Position numbers and translations under genes: made by a program. From Leisingera aquimarina DSM 24565 (GTDB lineage Bacteria > Pseudomonadota > Alphaproteobacteria > Rhodobacterales > Rhodobacteraceae): DNA of 64,000 nucleotides. Shown here piece after piece: positions 43,554 through 52,955 of the stretch; position 1 is the first letter of the stretch; every line of letters starts with the position of its first letter. The stretch covers positions 1,146,501 through 1,210,500 of the forward strand of contig NZ_KI421504.1 of assembly GCF_000473165.1 (NCBI RefSeq), read 5' to 3'. The notes beneath the pieces are model-generated. The model was not told where the DNA came from. It worked only from the letters and a program-made list of their open reading frames with translations, and did no database searches.

Positions 43554-44201
43554 TCACAAATTAGCGATAATGGACCGCAGGGTCGAGATGCCATCGCCCT
43601 TTTCCGAGGACGTCAGAACGATTTCCGGATAGGCGGCAGGGTGTTTCGCCAAGGCGCCCCTGACCTGTTCCAGCACCTTGGCGCGGTCCTTTTCCTTGAC
43701 CTTGTCGGCCTTGGTCATGACGCATTGGAAGGTGACCGCGGAAGAGTCCAGCAGCTTCATGATCTCAGCGTCCACGGCTTTTACCCCATGGCGGCTGTCG
43801 ATCAGCACAAAGGCGCGGCGCAGGTTCTGGCGGCCTGACAGGTAGCGCTTCAGCAGTTTCTGCCATTGCTCCACCACCTTCAGCGGGGCGTTGGCATAGC
43901 CGTAGCCGGGCAGGTCGACCAGATACAGCTCCGGGCCTTGGGTGAAGAAGTTGATCTCTTGTGTGCGGCCCGGCGTGTTGGAGGCGCGCGCGATGCCCTT
44001 GGTGCCGGTCAGCGCGTTGATCAGGCTCGACTTGCCGACGTTGGAACGGCCGGCAAAGCAGACCTCCAGCCGGTCGGCATCAGGCAGGCCGTTCATCGCG
44101 ACCACGCCCTTCAGGAACTCGGTCTCGCCGGCAAACAGCTTGCGGCCCTTTTCGGCAGAGATGTCATCCGGCGCTTCGGCCAGGGAGAATTGCATTTGCA
44201 T
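43554..44201 (-). CDS. engB: Ribosome biogenesis GTP-binding protein YihA/YsxC/EngB
   Basis: EngB (215 residues) is an essential GTPase for 50S assembly. G1 is AGRSNVGKSS, G3 is VDLPGYGYA and G4 is MTKADK; the G5-like SSEKGDG is near the end. ATG 44201 overlaps the MOSC gene stop (TGATG). It is the last gene of the coupled yidC-MOSC-engB run; the DUF2946 gene starts four bases beyond its stop. Confidence 0.95.
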   Translation of the reverse strand: MQMQFSLAEAPDDISAEKGRKLFAGETEFLKGVVAMNGLPDADRLEVCFAGRSNVGKSSLINALTGTKGIARASNTPGRTQEINFFTQGPELYLVDLPGYGYANAPLKVVEQWQKLLKRYLSGRQNLRRAFVLIDSRHGVKAVDAEIMKLLDSSAVTFQCVMTKADKVKEKDRAKVLEQVRGALAKHPAAYPEIVLTSSEKGDGISTLRSIIANL

Positions 44202-44953
44202 CACAGCACCTTTACCGCGTCGCCAAGGCGGATGTCTCCGCTGCGCACCACTTCGGCGTAGACCGAGAAATCCTGGTGGCCCCAATTGTCTTTCAGGGTC
44301 TTCAGCGTGTCGGCGTCGCGTTCGCCGGTTTCGGGGTTGGCAGTGGTCGCCAGGCAGCGCACCACTCGTTCGCGCACCGCAAAGACGGCCTCGCCGATCT
44401 GAACTTCGCGGCCCAGCCAGTCGTTCTCGGCCCAGGGTTCATCCAGGTCGAACCAGATGTTGCCGCGCCAGCGCAGGGGCGACAGGCCGTGGCCGATGGC
44501 CTGCTCCACCGCGCGGTGGGAAGCCCGGTTGCACAAGGAGACCGAGGGAAAATCTGTATCGGTCATGCCGCGTCCCGGCACCCGGATGATCCGGGCAGAG
44601 GCGGCGCGGCCCGCGGGTGTCAGCGGTTTTTCCCACTCCAGGAAGCGTTGCAGATCCTCGGGGTTTTCCGGGTCGAATGTCAGGTCAGGCTGGTGCGGGT
44701 GGGTCAGCGTCAGCTGGCCGGCGGCATCGTCCAGCCGGGCGCCGATCGCCATCAGCCCGGGCGCCTTGGAGCCGCGGGTGAAATTGGCGCAGGGTGCCCA
44801 TTCGGAACCGTCCGCAGCGGACGCCTCATGCGCGACCGCCCAAACGCGATCGCCGGGCATGGTTTGCCCGGCGGTCAGGGTTACGGTGTCCAGTGCCTCA
44901 CGCCCGTGTGATTTGAGCGGGTGGCGCCAGATATCTGTAACTTGGTGCGCCAT
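44201..44953 (-). CDS. MOSC domain-containing protein
   Basis: This 250-residue protein has the MOSC N-terminal barrel opening IWRHPLKSHGREALDTV and a MOSC core with DTDFPSVSLCNRASHRAVEQ and the conserved cysteine in VRCLATTANPETGERD. MOSC proteins handle sulfur or molybdenum cofactor chemistry, and members act on N-hydroxylated compounds. The substrate here is unknown. Its start overlaps the yidC stop and its stop overlaps the engB start, one base each, a strongly coupled arrangement. Confidence 0.9.
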   Translation of the reverse strand: MAHQVTDIWRHPLKSHGREALDTVTLTAGQTMPGDRVWAVAHEASAADGSEWAPCANFTRGSKAPGLMAIGARLDDAAGQLTLTHPHQPDLTFDPENPEDLQRFLEWEKPLTPAGRAASARIIRVPGRGMTDTDFPSVSLCNRASHRAVEQAIGHGLSPLRWRGNIWFDLDEPWAENDWLGREVQIGEAVFAVRERVVRCLATTANPETGERDADTLKTLKDNWGHQDFSVYAEVVRSGDIRLGDAVKVL

Positions 44954-46755
44954 CAGCTGTCAGCCTTGGGCTTCTTCTTGAAGCTAGACTTGATGTTGCC
45001 GAACACGTCCGGCTTGTAGCCGTGGCTGCGCATGATCAGGTACTGCTGGCTGAAGGTGATCGTGTTGTTGGCAATCCAGTAGACCACCAGGCCGGAGGCA
45101 AAGCCGCCGAGCATGAACATGAATACCCAGGGCATCCAGGCAAAGATCATTTGCTGAGTCGGATCGGTGGGCGCCGGGTTCAGTTTCTGCTGCAGCCACA
45201 TCGAGATACCCAGCAGGATCGGCAGGATACCGATGAAGACCAGCGCCATGATGCTTTCCGGTGCCGGGGAGGCAAAGGGCAGCAGGCCGAACAGGTTCAT
45301 GACCGAGGTCGGATCCGGCGCGCTGAGGTCCTGGAAAGGGCCGAAGAAGGGCGCGTGGCGCAGTTCCAGAGTGACAAAGATCACCTTGTAGAGCGAGAAG
45401 AAGATCGGGATCTGGATCAGGATCGGCAGACAGCCCGCGGCGGGGTTCACCTTTTCCTTCTTGTAGAGCTCCATCATCTCCTTTTGCATCTTCTGGCGGT
45501 CGTCGCCGGCGCGCTCCTTGAGCTTCTCCATCTCCGGCTGAAGCTCTTTCATCTTGGCCATGGAGGCATAAGATTTATAGGCCAGCGGGAATACCAGGAT
45601 CTTGATCACCACGGTCAGGCCGATGATGGCCCAGCCCATGTTGCCGATCAGCACGTTCAGATTGTGCAGCAGCCAGAACATCGGCTTGGTCAGGAAGAAG
45701 AACCAGCCCCAGTCGATGACGTCCAGGAAGCCCGCGATGCCTGCCTTTTCGTAGCCGCGGATGGCTTCCCATTCCTTGGCGCCGGCAAACAGCTGGGTGG
45801 TGACTTCCGACGACTGGCCGTCAGCGACAGTCACGGTCGGCAGCACGATATCGGTTTGGTAGATTTCGCGGCGTTCGTCGAACTTCGCGATCGAGCGGAA
45901 GGCCTGACCCGGTTCGGGGATCAGGGTCGACATCCAGTAGTGGTCGGTAAAGCCGATCCAGCCGTTCTCTGCGACCTGTTTGACTTCGGCCTTGGACCCG
46001 TCGCGGGGATTGGGCTCGAAATCAGTCATGTCGTCATAGTCGGTTTCGGCCAGCTCACCGTCCGACATGCCGACCAGGCCTTCGTGCAGGATGAAGAAGT
46101 TTTTCAGGTCCGCAGGCTGGCCATGGCGTGCCAGGGTGCCGTAGGGCGCCAGGGCGACGCTGCCGCCAGAGGCGTTGGCCACCGACTGGGTGACCGAGAA
46201 CATGTAGTCCTCATCCACCGCGATGGTGCGGGAGAAGGTCAGGCCCTTGCCGTTGTCCCAGGTCAGGGTGACGGGGCTGTCTGTGGACAGTGCGGCGTTT
46301 GCCGGAGCGGTCCAGACGGTGTTGGCTCCCGGCACATCGTCCAGCGACAGGCCGGCACCTGGCGCCCAGCCGTAGAGCGCGTAATAAGCGCCGGCGTCGC
46401 CCACGGGCTTCAGCAGTTTGACGATCGGAGACCCTTCGTCCAGCGTCTCGCGGTAGTCCTTCAGCGACAGATCGTCGATCCGGCCGCCCTGCAGCGAGAT
46501 GCTGCCGGCCAGGCGCGCGGTGTCGATGGCCACACGGGGGGCATCCGGGGCTCCGGCCTCTTCTGCGGCGGTATCCGCCACAGCATCCGCTGCAGCGCTG
46601 GGGGCCAGGGCGGTATCGCCTGCGGGCGCGGTTTCGCTGACCGCGGTTTCCGGCGCCTGTTCCGGCTCCGGCGGCGGGAAAAAGGTGTACCACCCCAGGA
46701 TCACCAGAAAGCTGAGTACGGTTGCGAGAATAAGATTTTTGTTCTGATCGTCCAT
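44953..46755 (-). CDS. yidC: Membrane protein insertase YidC
   Basis: YidC (600 residues) inserts and folds inner-membrane proteins alone or with Sec. Features: TM1 near residues 5-25 after DDQNKN, a Pro/Ala/Glu-rich linker, a large periplasmic beta domain (about 80-350), and a C-terminal bundle with NMGWAIIGLTVVIKILVFPL and the coiled cytoplasmic loop ELQPEMEKLKERAGDDRQKM. The family motif AGCLPILIQIPIFFSLYKVI is clear. In most bacteria it follows yidD directly; here ttcA and an EAL-domain gene intervene. Confidence 0.96.
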   Translation of the reverse strand: MDDQNKNLILATVLSFLVILGWYTFFPPPEPEQAPETAVSETAPAGDTALAPSAAADAVADTAAEEAGAPDAPRVAIDTARLAGSISLQGGRIDDLSLKDYRETLDEGSPIVKLLKPVGDAGAYYALYGWAPGAGLSLDDVPGANTVWTAPANAALSTDSPVTLTWDNGKGLTFSRTIAVDEDYMFSVTQSVANASGGSVALAPYGTLARHGQPADLKNFFILHEGLVGMSDGELAETDYDDMTDFEPNPRDGSKAEVKQVAENGWIGFTDHYWMSTLIPEPGQAFRSIAKFDERREIYQTDIVLPTVTVADGQSSEVTTQLFAGAKEWEAIRGYEKAGIAGFLDVIDWGWFFFLTKPMFWLLHNLNVLIGNMGWAIIGLTVVIKILVFPLAYKSYASMAKMKELQPEMEKLKERAGDDRQKMQKEMMELYKKEKVNPAAGCLPILIQIPIFFSLYKVIFVTLELRHAPFFGPFQDLSAPDPTSVMNLFGLLPFASPAPESIMALVFIGILPILLGISMWLQQKLNPAPTDPTQQMIFAWMPWVFMFMLGGFASGLVVYWIANNTITFSQQYLIMRSHGYKPDVFGNIKSSFKKKPKADS

Positions 46756-46888
46756 TGGGGACTGCCACCTCGTGTAGGGAAGGACACGTGGGGTTCAACA
46801 GAGGTGGGCCGCAAAGGTCAAGCAGAATCGCGGTGCGCCGGGGCGGCATAGGGCCCCGGCGCAGCAGAAAATCAAAGGAATTGAATAA

Positions 46889-48433
46889 TCAAGGGGTCTG
46901 GCGGCCGATCACAGGTGTATCCTGCAGTTTGGCTTCATGGGCGGTGATCCAGTCCAGCGTCTGGTCAAAGGGCATCGGGCGGCCGATGCCAAAGCCCTGC
47001 ACATGGCCGCAGCCCAGCTGCGCCAAGAGCGCGTGTTCGCCTGCGGTTTCGACCCCTTCGGCCAGGGTTTCCAGCTCAAGCCGTTCGGCCATGGTGAGGA
47101 TCGCGGAGATCAGTTTCTGCTGTTCCGGGTCCTGATCCGCCTTCATCACAAAAGACCGGTCGATCTTGATGCGCGAGATGCTGAAACGGCGCACCGCAGC
47201 GATGGAGGCATGGCCGGTGCCGAAATCATCCAGGTCGATGTGGCAGCCCAGATCGCTGAGGGCGAGGATGTTGCGGGTGATCACGTCGTCGGGCTGATCG
47301 GTCATCACGGTTTCCAGGATCTCCACACACAGGCGGCTGGGCGGCAGCTCAAAACGTTCAAGCTCCCATTTGATGCGCCCTGCAAGGCCGGGATTGCGTA
47401 GCTCCTGGGTGGCAAAGTTCACCCCGACGCAGGGCACCTGGACGCCGGCGGCATCCCAAGCCTTGATCGCCACCAGGGAATTGTAAAGCATCACCTGGCT
47501 CAGCCGGTCCATCAGCCCGGCTTCCTCCAGCGCGGGCAGGAAGGTCGAGGGCGGGATCAGCCCCTGCACCGGGTGCGACCAGCGGGCCAGAGCCTCGAAC
47601 CCGGAAATCCGGCCGGTGTCAGTGCAGATCTGCGGCTGGAACCAGGCCTGAATCTGACCGGACTCCAGCGCCGAGGCGGCCTCTTCGCGCAGGTTGGAGC
47701 GAGCCCCGCCGCGCCCGGACATATCCACCGAAAACGCGCGGATGCCGCCGGGCCCGTTGCTTTGCGCCTCGGCCAGGGCCGCCACGGCTGCGCCGGTCCA
47801 GTCGGTCCCGGCCTTGCCCGGGGCCCGGTTGCGCTGGCAGAACCCGATGGAGGAGGTCACGTAGATGTTGGTGCCATCCAGCGGCACAGGTTCCTCGGCG
47901 GCGGTTTGCATCCGGCCGGCCAGCTGAATGCACAACTCCAGATCCAGTTGCAGGGTCGGGGCCAGGCAGATGGCAAAGCGGCTGTCGCCGATTCGGGCAA
48001 TGGTATCGTGCTGGCGCAGGATCGAAGCGATCTGCGTGCCGCAGTGCTGAACGATGCGGTCGCCGGCCTCATGGCCGTGCCGGTCTGCCAGTTCTTTGTA
48101 ATCGTCCAGCTCCAGGATGAAGACAGCGGAGCGCAGATCCGTGTCCGCGCATTCTTCATAGATCCGGGCGGTCTCATGCTCAAACCCGTCACGCAGCATC
48201 ATGCCGGTGACACTGTCGCGCGGCAGGCCGCCGCCGCCCAGCTTGCTGAATCCGCCTGCGACGGCAATCAGCACAGGCAGGCCAAGCGCCACCGAAAGCA
48301 ATGCGGTTTCGCCGCCGAGCCAATAGGTGGCCAGGGTCAGGGCAGGCAGGAAAGCGAGCACCGGCGGCCCGAAAAGAGCCGGGGCAAGGGTTTGCCGGAG
48401 CCGTGCCAGGAGACCTGATCCCGTGTTTGTCAT
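46889..48433 (-). CDS. EAL-domain c-di-GMP phosphodiesterase with degenerate GGDEF
   Basis: This 514-residue protein has two short N-terminal hydrophobic segments (about 20-62), a GGDEF-type domain (about 75-240) and an EAL domain (260-510). The cyclase signature R-x-GGDEF is replaced by RIGDSRF at 147-153, so cyclase activity is unlikely. The EAL side keeps FEALARW (EAL at 280-282), ETVMT, LDDFGTGHAS, KIDRSF and EGVET, so phosphodiesterase activity is likely. It may be regulated by GTP at the degenerate domain. It sits between yidC and ttcA, an unusual place. Confidence 0.88.
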   Translation of the reverse strand: MTNTGSGLLARLRQTLAPALFGPPVLAFLPALTLATYWLGGETALLSVALGLPVLIAVAGGFSKLGGGGLPRDSVTGMMLRDGFEHETARIYEECADTDLRSAVFILELDDYKELADRHGHEAGDRIVQHCGTQIASILRQHDTIARIGDSRFAICLAPTLQLDLELCIQLAGRMQTAAEEPVPLDGTNIYVTSSIGFCQRNRAPGKAGTDWTGAAVAALAEAQSNGPGGIRAFSVDMSGRGGARSNLREEAASALESGQIQAWFQPQICTDTGRISGFEALARWSHPVQGLIPPSTFLPALEEAGLMDRLSQVMLYNSLVAIKAWDAAGVQVPCVGVNFATQELRNPGLAGRIKWELERFELPPSRLCVEILETVMTDQPDDVITRNILALSDLGCHIDLDDFGTGHASIAAVRRFSISRIKIDRSFVMKADQDPEQQKLISAILTMAERLELETLAEGVETAGEHALLAQLGCGHVQGFGIGRPMPFDQTLDWITAHEAKLQDTPVIGRQTP

Positions 48434-48499
48434 TCTCAGACCTTTCGTCTGCAGCCAGTCGTTCCGGCATAAGACTAGGGTGCTGATCTAACCCTGGAG

Positions 48500-49387
48500 T
48501 TAACGCAGCTTGGGGATTTCCGGTATTTCCGCTTCAGAATCCTCATTCTTCAGGTCCAAACCGGCAAAATCGAACAGTTTCGGGTCCAGAAGATGCGAGG
48601 GCCGGGCATTCATCAGTGCGCGGAACATCACCTGGCGGCGGCCCGGGCTGTTTGATTCCCACTGATCCAGGATCTGTTTCACCTGCTGGCGCTGCAGCCC
48701 GTCCTGGCTGCCGCAGAGATCGCAGGGAATGATCGGATAGTTCATTGCGCGGGCAAATTTCCCGCAGTCGGCCTCGGCCACATGGGCCAGCGGGCGGAAC
48801 ACAAAGAGGTCGCCTTCTTCGTTCACCAGCTTCGGCGGCATGGTCGCCAGGCGGCCGCCGTGAAACAGGTTCATGAAGAAGGTTTCCAGGATGTCATCGC
48901 GGTGATGACCCAGCACCACGGCGGAGCAGCCTTCCTCGCGCGCGATGCGGTAGAGATTGCCGCGGCGCAGGCGCGAACACAGGGCGCAATAGGTGCGCCC
49001 CTGAGGCACCTTGTCCATCACGATGGAATAGGTGTCCTGGTATTCGATCCGGTGCGGCACGCCCATCTTTTCCAGGAACTCCGGCAGCACCGTGGCCGGA
49101 AAACCGGGCTGGCCCTGATCCAGATTGCAAGCCAGCAGATCCACCGGCAGCAACCCGCGCCATTTCAGCTCGTACAGTACCGCCAGCAGGGTATAGCTGT
49201 CCTTGCCGCCCGACAGGCAGACCAGCCATTTCGGGGTGCTGCCGTCTGCGCGGCGCTCCACCATGCCGTATTGGTCGATCGCCTCGCGCGCATAGCGCAC
49301 GATGCGCTTCCTGAGCTTCTTGAACTCGGTGGTCGAGGGGGCGCCGGCAAACAGCGGGTGGATTTCGTCCAGATCATCATCAAGCAT
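48500..49387 (-). CDS. ttcA: tRNA 2-thiocytidine(32) synthetase TtcA
   Basis: TtcA (295 residues) thiolates cytidine 32 of some tRNAs, including tRNA-Arg species. The PP-loop [10 protein letters not shown] lies near residues 59-68; the two CxxC pairs, [10 protein letters not shown] and CDLCGSQDG, hold the iron-sulfur cluster. Downstream segments ([22 protein letters not shown]) are family-typical. It is 55 bases from yidD and 66 bases before the EAL gene on the same strand. Confidence 0.94.
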   Translation of the reverse strand: MLDDDLDEIHPLFAGAPSTTEFKKLRKRIVRYAREAIDQYGMVERRADGSTPKWLVCLSGGKDSYTLLAVLYELKWRGLLPVDLLACNLDQGQPGFPATVLPEFLEKMGVPHRIEYQDTYSIVMDKVPQGRTYCALCSRLRRGNLYRIAREEGCSAVVLGHHRDDILETFFMNLFHGGRLATMPPKLVNEEGDLFVFRPLAHVAEADCGKFARAMNYPIIPCDLCGSQDGLQRQQVKQILDQWESNSPGRRQVMFRALMNARPSHLLDPKLFDFAGLDLKNEDSEAEIPEIPKLR

Positions 49388-49442
49388 GGCCGCGCCCTAG
49401 CTGAGGAAGTGCATTTTGCCAAGAAAAAAAGGTGTTCCGGCG

Positions 49443-49673
49443 TCAGTTCTTGGTGTCCGGGACCGGGTCATAGCCATCGCCGCCAAGCGGATGGCAGCGG
49501 CCTATGCGGCGGACGGTGAGCCAGGCGCCTTTCACAGCGCCATGTTTTTCCAGTGCTTCCAACGCGTAGGCCGAGCAGGTGGGCTGGTAGCGGCAGTTAA
49601 AACCGACCCAAGGGCTGAACAGCAGCCGGTAGGCGCGCACAGGCAGGGCGAGGATATGGGCCAGAGGGGTCAT
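49443..49673 (-). CDS. yidD: Membrane protein insertion efficiency factor YidD
   Basis: YidD is a small protein (76 residues from this start) aiding YidC insertion. The conserved sequence LPVRAYRLLFSPWVGFNCRY and PTCSAYALEALEKHG with CHPLGGDGYDPVP is complete. The frame opens upstream to 49778, but MTPLAHILALPVRAYR at 49673 fits the family length. It lies after rnpA in the usual rpmH-rnpA-yidD order. Confidence 0.92.
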   Translation of the reverse strand: MTPLAHILALPVRAYRLLFSPWVGFNCRYQPTCSAYALEALEKHGAVKGAWLTVRRIGRCHPLGGDGYDPVPDTKN

Positions 49674-49827
49674 GCGGATTAGATAAGGTGAGCTGCGCCG
49701 CATGGCAATGAGGGCAGCGCCCTCCCGTGGGGAGGGGCGGGCGCTGTCCGGCCTATCGGCCGGACGAACGGCATCCATAGTGGCACGGACTTCCCGCGGG
49801 CATGCGCGGAGCCTGGTTTTTGCTGGC

Positions 49828-50253
49828 TTACTGGCCGTGGATCTTTTTCAGCGCATAGATCAGATCGCGCTTCAGCTCCTCAAACGGGCGCTGGGCGGTC
49901 TCCACCGCGCGGCCGATCAGCACGTAATCCCAGCCCGGGCGGCCATGCGCGGGAAGAATCATCCGCGCGGCCTCGCGCAGCCGTCGTTTGGCGCGGTTGC
50001 GGGCAACGGCATTGCCGACCTTTTTGGAGCAGGTGAAGCCCATCCGGATACCGGCGTCATCGGCACGGTTGCGGCCCTGAACCATCATCCCCTTGGTGCC
50101 CTGCTTGCGGGCAGGGGAGCGGGCACAGGCAAGGAAATCACGGCGCTTGGCCATGACCTCGATCTTTGGCGCAACAGCTGCGCAAACGGACACCGCCGGA
50201 GGCGTGTCCCCTCGGGCAGCAGTGCCGTCCTTGGGGGCCTCCGGCGGTGTCAT
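49828..50253 (-). CDS. rnpA: Ribonuclease P protein component
   Basis: RnpA (141 residues) is the protein part of RNase P, which matures tRNA 5-prime ends. The signature RNRAKRRLREAARMI follows MGFTCSKKVGNAV. The conserved part starts near AKRRDFLACARS (residue 35), so the first 30-odd residues (MTPPEAPKDGTAARGD...) are an extension. A start at the internal ATG for MAKRRDF (50151) is an alternative. rpmH lies 23 bases upstream, as is nearly universal. Confidence 0.93.
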   Translation of the reverse strand: MTPPEAPKDGTAARGDTPPAVSVCAAVAPKIEVMAKRRDFLACARSPARKQGTKGMMVQGRNRADDAGIRMGFTCSKKVGNAVARNRAKRRLREAARMILPAHGRPGWDYVLIGRAVETAQRPFEELKRDLIYALKKIHGQ

Positions 50254-50276
50254 GTCCGTCAGAACGGGAACTGAGC

Positions 50277-50411
50277 TTATGCGCTCAGTTCTTTCCGGCC
50301 GCGGGCGCGGCGTGCGTTCAGGATCTTGCGGCCAGCTTTGGTGGCCATGCGCGCACGGAAGCCGTGGCGGCGTTTACGAACCAGGTTCGAAGGCTGATAG
50401 GTGCGTTTCAT
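50277..50411 (-). CDS. rpmH: 50S ribosomal protein L34
   Basis: The 44-residue product starts [20 protein letters not shown] and ends [12 protein letters not shown], a textbook L34; TAA is at 50279-50277. It heads the rpmH-rnpA-yidD run on the minus strand. It is below the length limit of routine ORF calling but unambiguous. Confidence 0.97.
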   Translation of the reverse strand: MKRTYQPSNLVRKRRHGFRARMATKAGRKILNARRARGRKELSA

Positions 50412-50733
50412 CGCTCCGGTCTCCACATTGTATCTTCGGGCAGGGCGCGGAATCGCCTCCCGGGGGTCTATCTCGAAGCCCGGTCTTTAGGAGGGAACGG
50501 CGGGTAAGTCAAACCCTGCGGCACGGGTTTTCGGAGAGTTGTGCAACATTTCTGCCAAAAACCGCACCGGAACAGCCTCCGGGCAGGGCGGATGTAACAT
50601 CGGGGCAGTGATTCTGCCACAAACCTCACGAATCCGGGGGCGGGCGATCAAGCAGCCGTGAGGCAGGGCTGCCCGGCCTCGCCTGCGGGCCATTTAACAC
50701 GTAGCAACAAGGCACTGTTACAGAGACGGACGT
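50412..50733. other. Divergent intergenic region upstream of rpmH
   Basis: This 322-base gap separates rpmH (minus) from the TVP38-type gene (plus) and should hold both promoters. No DnaA boxes, repeats or RNA gene were recognised, so there is no sign of a replication origin here. Confidence 0.5.
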
Positions 50734-51519
50734 ATGAACGACATGAGCGAGACCCCCAAGACCGATTCCCCGCCGGCGGATCAGCCAGCGGCCAAGCCCG
50801 GGTTGATCCGCCACCTGCCGCTGATCGCCGTGGTGGCGGTGGCGCTGATCGGGGCGGTGACGTTGAAGGACTACCTGACCTTTGACACGCTGCGCGACAA
50901 CCGTGAGGCGCTGATGGCATTCCGGGACCAGAATTTCCTCGGCCTCGTGGCGCTGTTCATGGGCATCTATATTGTGATCGTAGTGTTTTCGCTGCCCGGT
51001 GCGGCAGTGGCCTCGGTCACCGGCGGGTTCCTGTTCGGGCTGGTGACGGGCACCGCGGTCAATGTAATCTCTGCCACCATCGGTGCTGCGGGCATCTTTC
51101 TGGCGGCGCGCTGGGGGCTGGGGGCGGCGCTGACCGCCAGAATGGAAGCGGCAGAAGGCCGGGTTCAGATGCTGAAGCAAGCGTTGCGCGAGAATGAAGT
51201 CGAGGTGCTGCTGCTGTTGCGGCTGGTGCCGGCGGTGCCGTTCTTTGTCGCCAACCTGCTGCCCGCGCTTGTGGGCGTGAAATTCAGCAACTTCCTGTGG
51301 ACCACGGCGGCGGGCATTATTCCGGGCGCCATTGTGTTTACTTGGATCGGGGTCGGTGTCGGGTCGGTGTTCGACCGCGGTGAAGACCCGGACCTGAGCC
51401 TGTTGTGGGAGCCGCATGTGATCGGGCCGATTCTGGGGCTGTGTGTGCTGGCGGCGATGCCGATCCTGGTCAAATCCGTCCGCGGCTCCCTGCGCGGCCC
51501 AAAAAGCAAGGATACCTGA
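50734..51519 (+). CDS. TVP38/TMEM64 (DedA-like) membrane protein
   Basis: This 261-residue membrane protein has about five helices. The SNARE-associated (VTT) domain is shown by FSLPGAAVASVTGGFLFGLV with TGTAVNVISATIGAAGIFLA, and by LLLLRLVPAVPFFVANLLPA with the conserved re-entrant prolines. Related proteins act in lipid scrambling or envelope homeostasis. A charged Pro-rich N-terminus precedes the first helix. The FAD oxidoreductase gene starts two bases after its stop, a pairing common in proteobacteria. Confidence 0.9.
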   Translation: MNDMSETPKTDSPPADQPAAKPGLIRHLPLIAVVAVALIGAVTLKDYLTFDTLRDNREALMAFRDQNFLGLVALFMGIYIVIVVFSLPGAAVASVTGGFLFGLVTGTAVNVISATIGAAGIFLAARWGLGAALTARMEAAEGRVQMLKQALRENEVEVLLLLRLVPAVPFFVANLLPALVGVKFSNFLWTTAAGIIPGAIVFTWIGVGVGSVFDRGEDPDLSLLWEPHVIGPILGLCVLAAMPILVKSVRGSLRGPKSKDT

Positions 51520-51521
51520 AC

Positions 51522-52940
51522 ATGAGCCGCATTGAATGTGATCTCCTGGTGATCGGCGCCGGGTCGGGCGGGCTGTCGGTGGCCGCTGGGGCCAGTCAGA
51601 TGGGTGCCTCTGTGGTGCTGCTCGAAGGCCATAAGATGGGCGGCGACTGCCTGAACTATGGCTGTGTGCCCTCCAAGGCGCTGCTGGCCAGCGGCAAGGC
51701 GGCGCACGCCCAGGCGCATACCCAAGCGTTCGGCGTGGCGGATCAGCAACCGCAGCCGGACTATGCCGCGGCCAAGGATCATGTGCAGGCGGTGATTGAT
51801 ACCATCGCCCCGGTCGACAGTCAGGAACGGTTCGAGGGCTTTGGCGTGCAGGTGATCCGCGAGTTCGGCCGTTTCGTTTCGCCAACAGAAGTCGAAGCAG
51901 GCCCGCATAGGATCATCGCGCGGCGGGTGGTGATCGCCACGGGGTCTTCGCCGCTGGTCCCGCCGATACCGGGGCTGGACAAGGTGCCGTATGAGACCAA
52001 CGAAACCCTGTTTGAGCTGCGCGAAAAGCCGGAGCATCTGTTGATCATCGGCGGCGGTCCGATCGGCATGGAAATGGCGCAGGTGCATATCCGTTTGGGC
52101 AGCAAAGTCACTGTGATCGAAGGTTTCAAAGCGCTGGGCAAGGATGATCCGGAGGCCGCATCGCTGGTACTGGACAGCTTGCGCGCAGAAGGCGTGGAGA
52201 TCGTGGAAGGCGCCATGGTGTCCCGCATCGGCGGTCAGGCGGGTACGATTGAGGTGGAGACGAAGGACGGCAGCCGGTTCAAGGGCAGCCACCTGCTGAT
52301 GGCGGTGGGGCGCAAGGCCAATATGGAGCGGCTGAACCTGGCCGCCGCCGGGATTGAGACCAAGGGCAACGGCATCAAAGTAGACGACAGCCTGCTGACC
52401 ACCAACAGACAGGTCTATGCCATCGGCGATGTGGCCGGCGGGCTGCAGTTCACCCATGTAGCTGGCTATCACGCAGGCATTATCATCCGCTCGGCGCTGT
52501 TCGGCCTGCCGTCCAAGGCCAAGATCAGCCATATCCCCTGGGCCACCTATACCGACCCGGAACTGGCCCAGGTTGGCCTGACCGAAGCGCAGGCGCGGGA
52601 TATCTACGGCGTCAAACTGGAGGTGGCCCGGTTCGACTACCATCACAACGACCGCGCCATTGCTGAACGAAAGACCAAAGGTTTTATAAAGGTGATGGTG
52701 TTCAAGGGCCGTCCCGTGGGGGCCACGATCGCAGGCCATCAGGCGGGCGAATTGATCAGCCTGTGGTCGATGACGCTGGCCAACCGTCTGAAAATGAGCC
52801 AGATTGCAGCCATGGTTGCGCCTTACCCCTCCTTCAGCGAGCTTAACAAACGGGTGGCAGGGGCCTATTTCTCCCCGCGGCTGTTTGAGAGCGGTTTTGT
52901 GAAACGCGCAGTGCGCTTTGTTCAGCGCTGGATACCTTGA
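51522..52940 (+). CDS. Pyridine nucleotide-disulfide oxidoreductase (MerA/Lpd-like)
   Basis: This 472-residue flavoenzyme has the FAD motif LLVIGAGSGGLSVAAGA, the redox disulfide GGDCLNYGCVPSKALLASG (about 41-59), the NAD-binding motif LIIGGGPIGMEMAQV, and VYAIGDVAGG for the second FAD site. The dimerisation domain is at about 345-460. It lacks the N-terminal metal domain of MerA and the typical context of lipoamide dehydrogenase, so the substrate is unclear. It lies two bases from the TVP38 gene. Confidence 0.9.
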   Translation: MSRIECDLLVIGAGSGGLSVAAGASQMGASVVLLEGHKMGGDCLNYGCVPSKALLASGKAAHAQAHTQAFGVADQQPQPDYAAAKDHVQAVIDTIAPVDSQERFEGFGVQVIREFGRFVSPTEVEAGPHRIIARRVVIATGSSPLVPPIPGLDKVPYETNETLFELREKPEHLLIIGGGPIGMEMAQVHIRLGSKVTVIEGFKALGKDDPEAASLVLDSLRAEGVEIVEGAMVSRIGGQAGTIEVETKDGSRFKGSHLLMAVGRKANMERLNLAAAGIETKGNGIKVDDSLLTTNRQVYAIGDVAGGLQFTHVAGYHAGIIIRSALFGLPSKAKISHIPWATYTDPELAQVGLTEAQARDIYGVKLEVARFDYHHNDRAIAERKTKGFIKVMVFKGRPVGATIAGHQAGELISLWSMTLANRLKMSQIAAMVAPYPSFSELNKRVAGAYFSPRLFESGFVKRAVRFVQRWIP

Positions 52941-52955
52941 GGTAAGGGCGGCGGG

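Noticed and set aside
45022-46851. 609-codon plus-strand frame opposite yidC
   Set aside because: It is an antisense shadow of a fully recognised yidC, with no ribosome-binding site or domain.
50412-50733. Replication origin near rpmH
   Set aside because: No DnaA-box clusters or AT-rich unwinding region are visible, and alphaproteobacterial origins are usually elsewhere.
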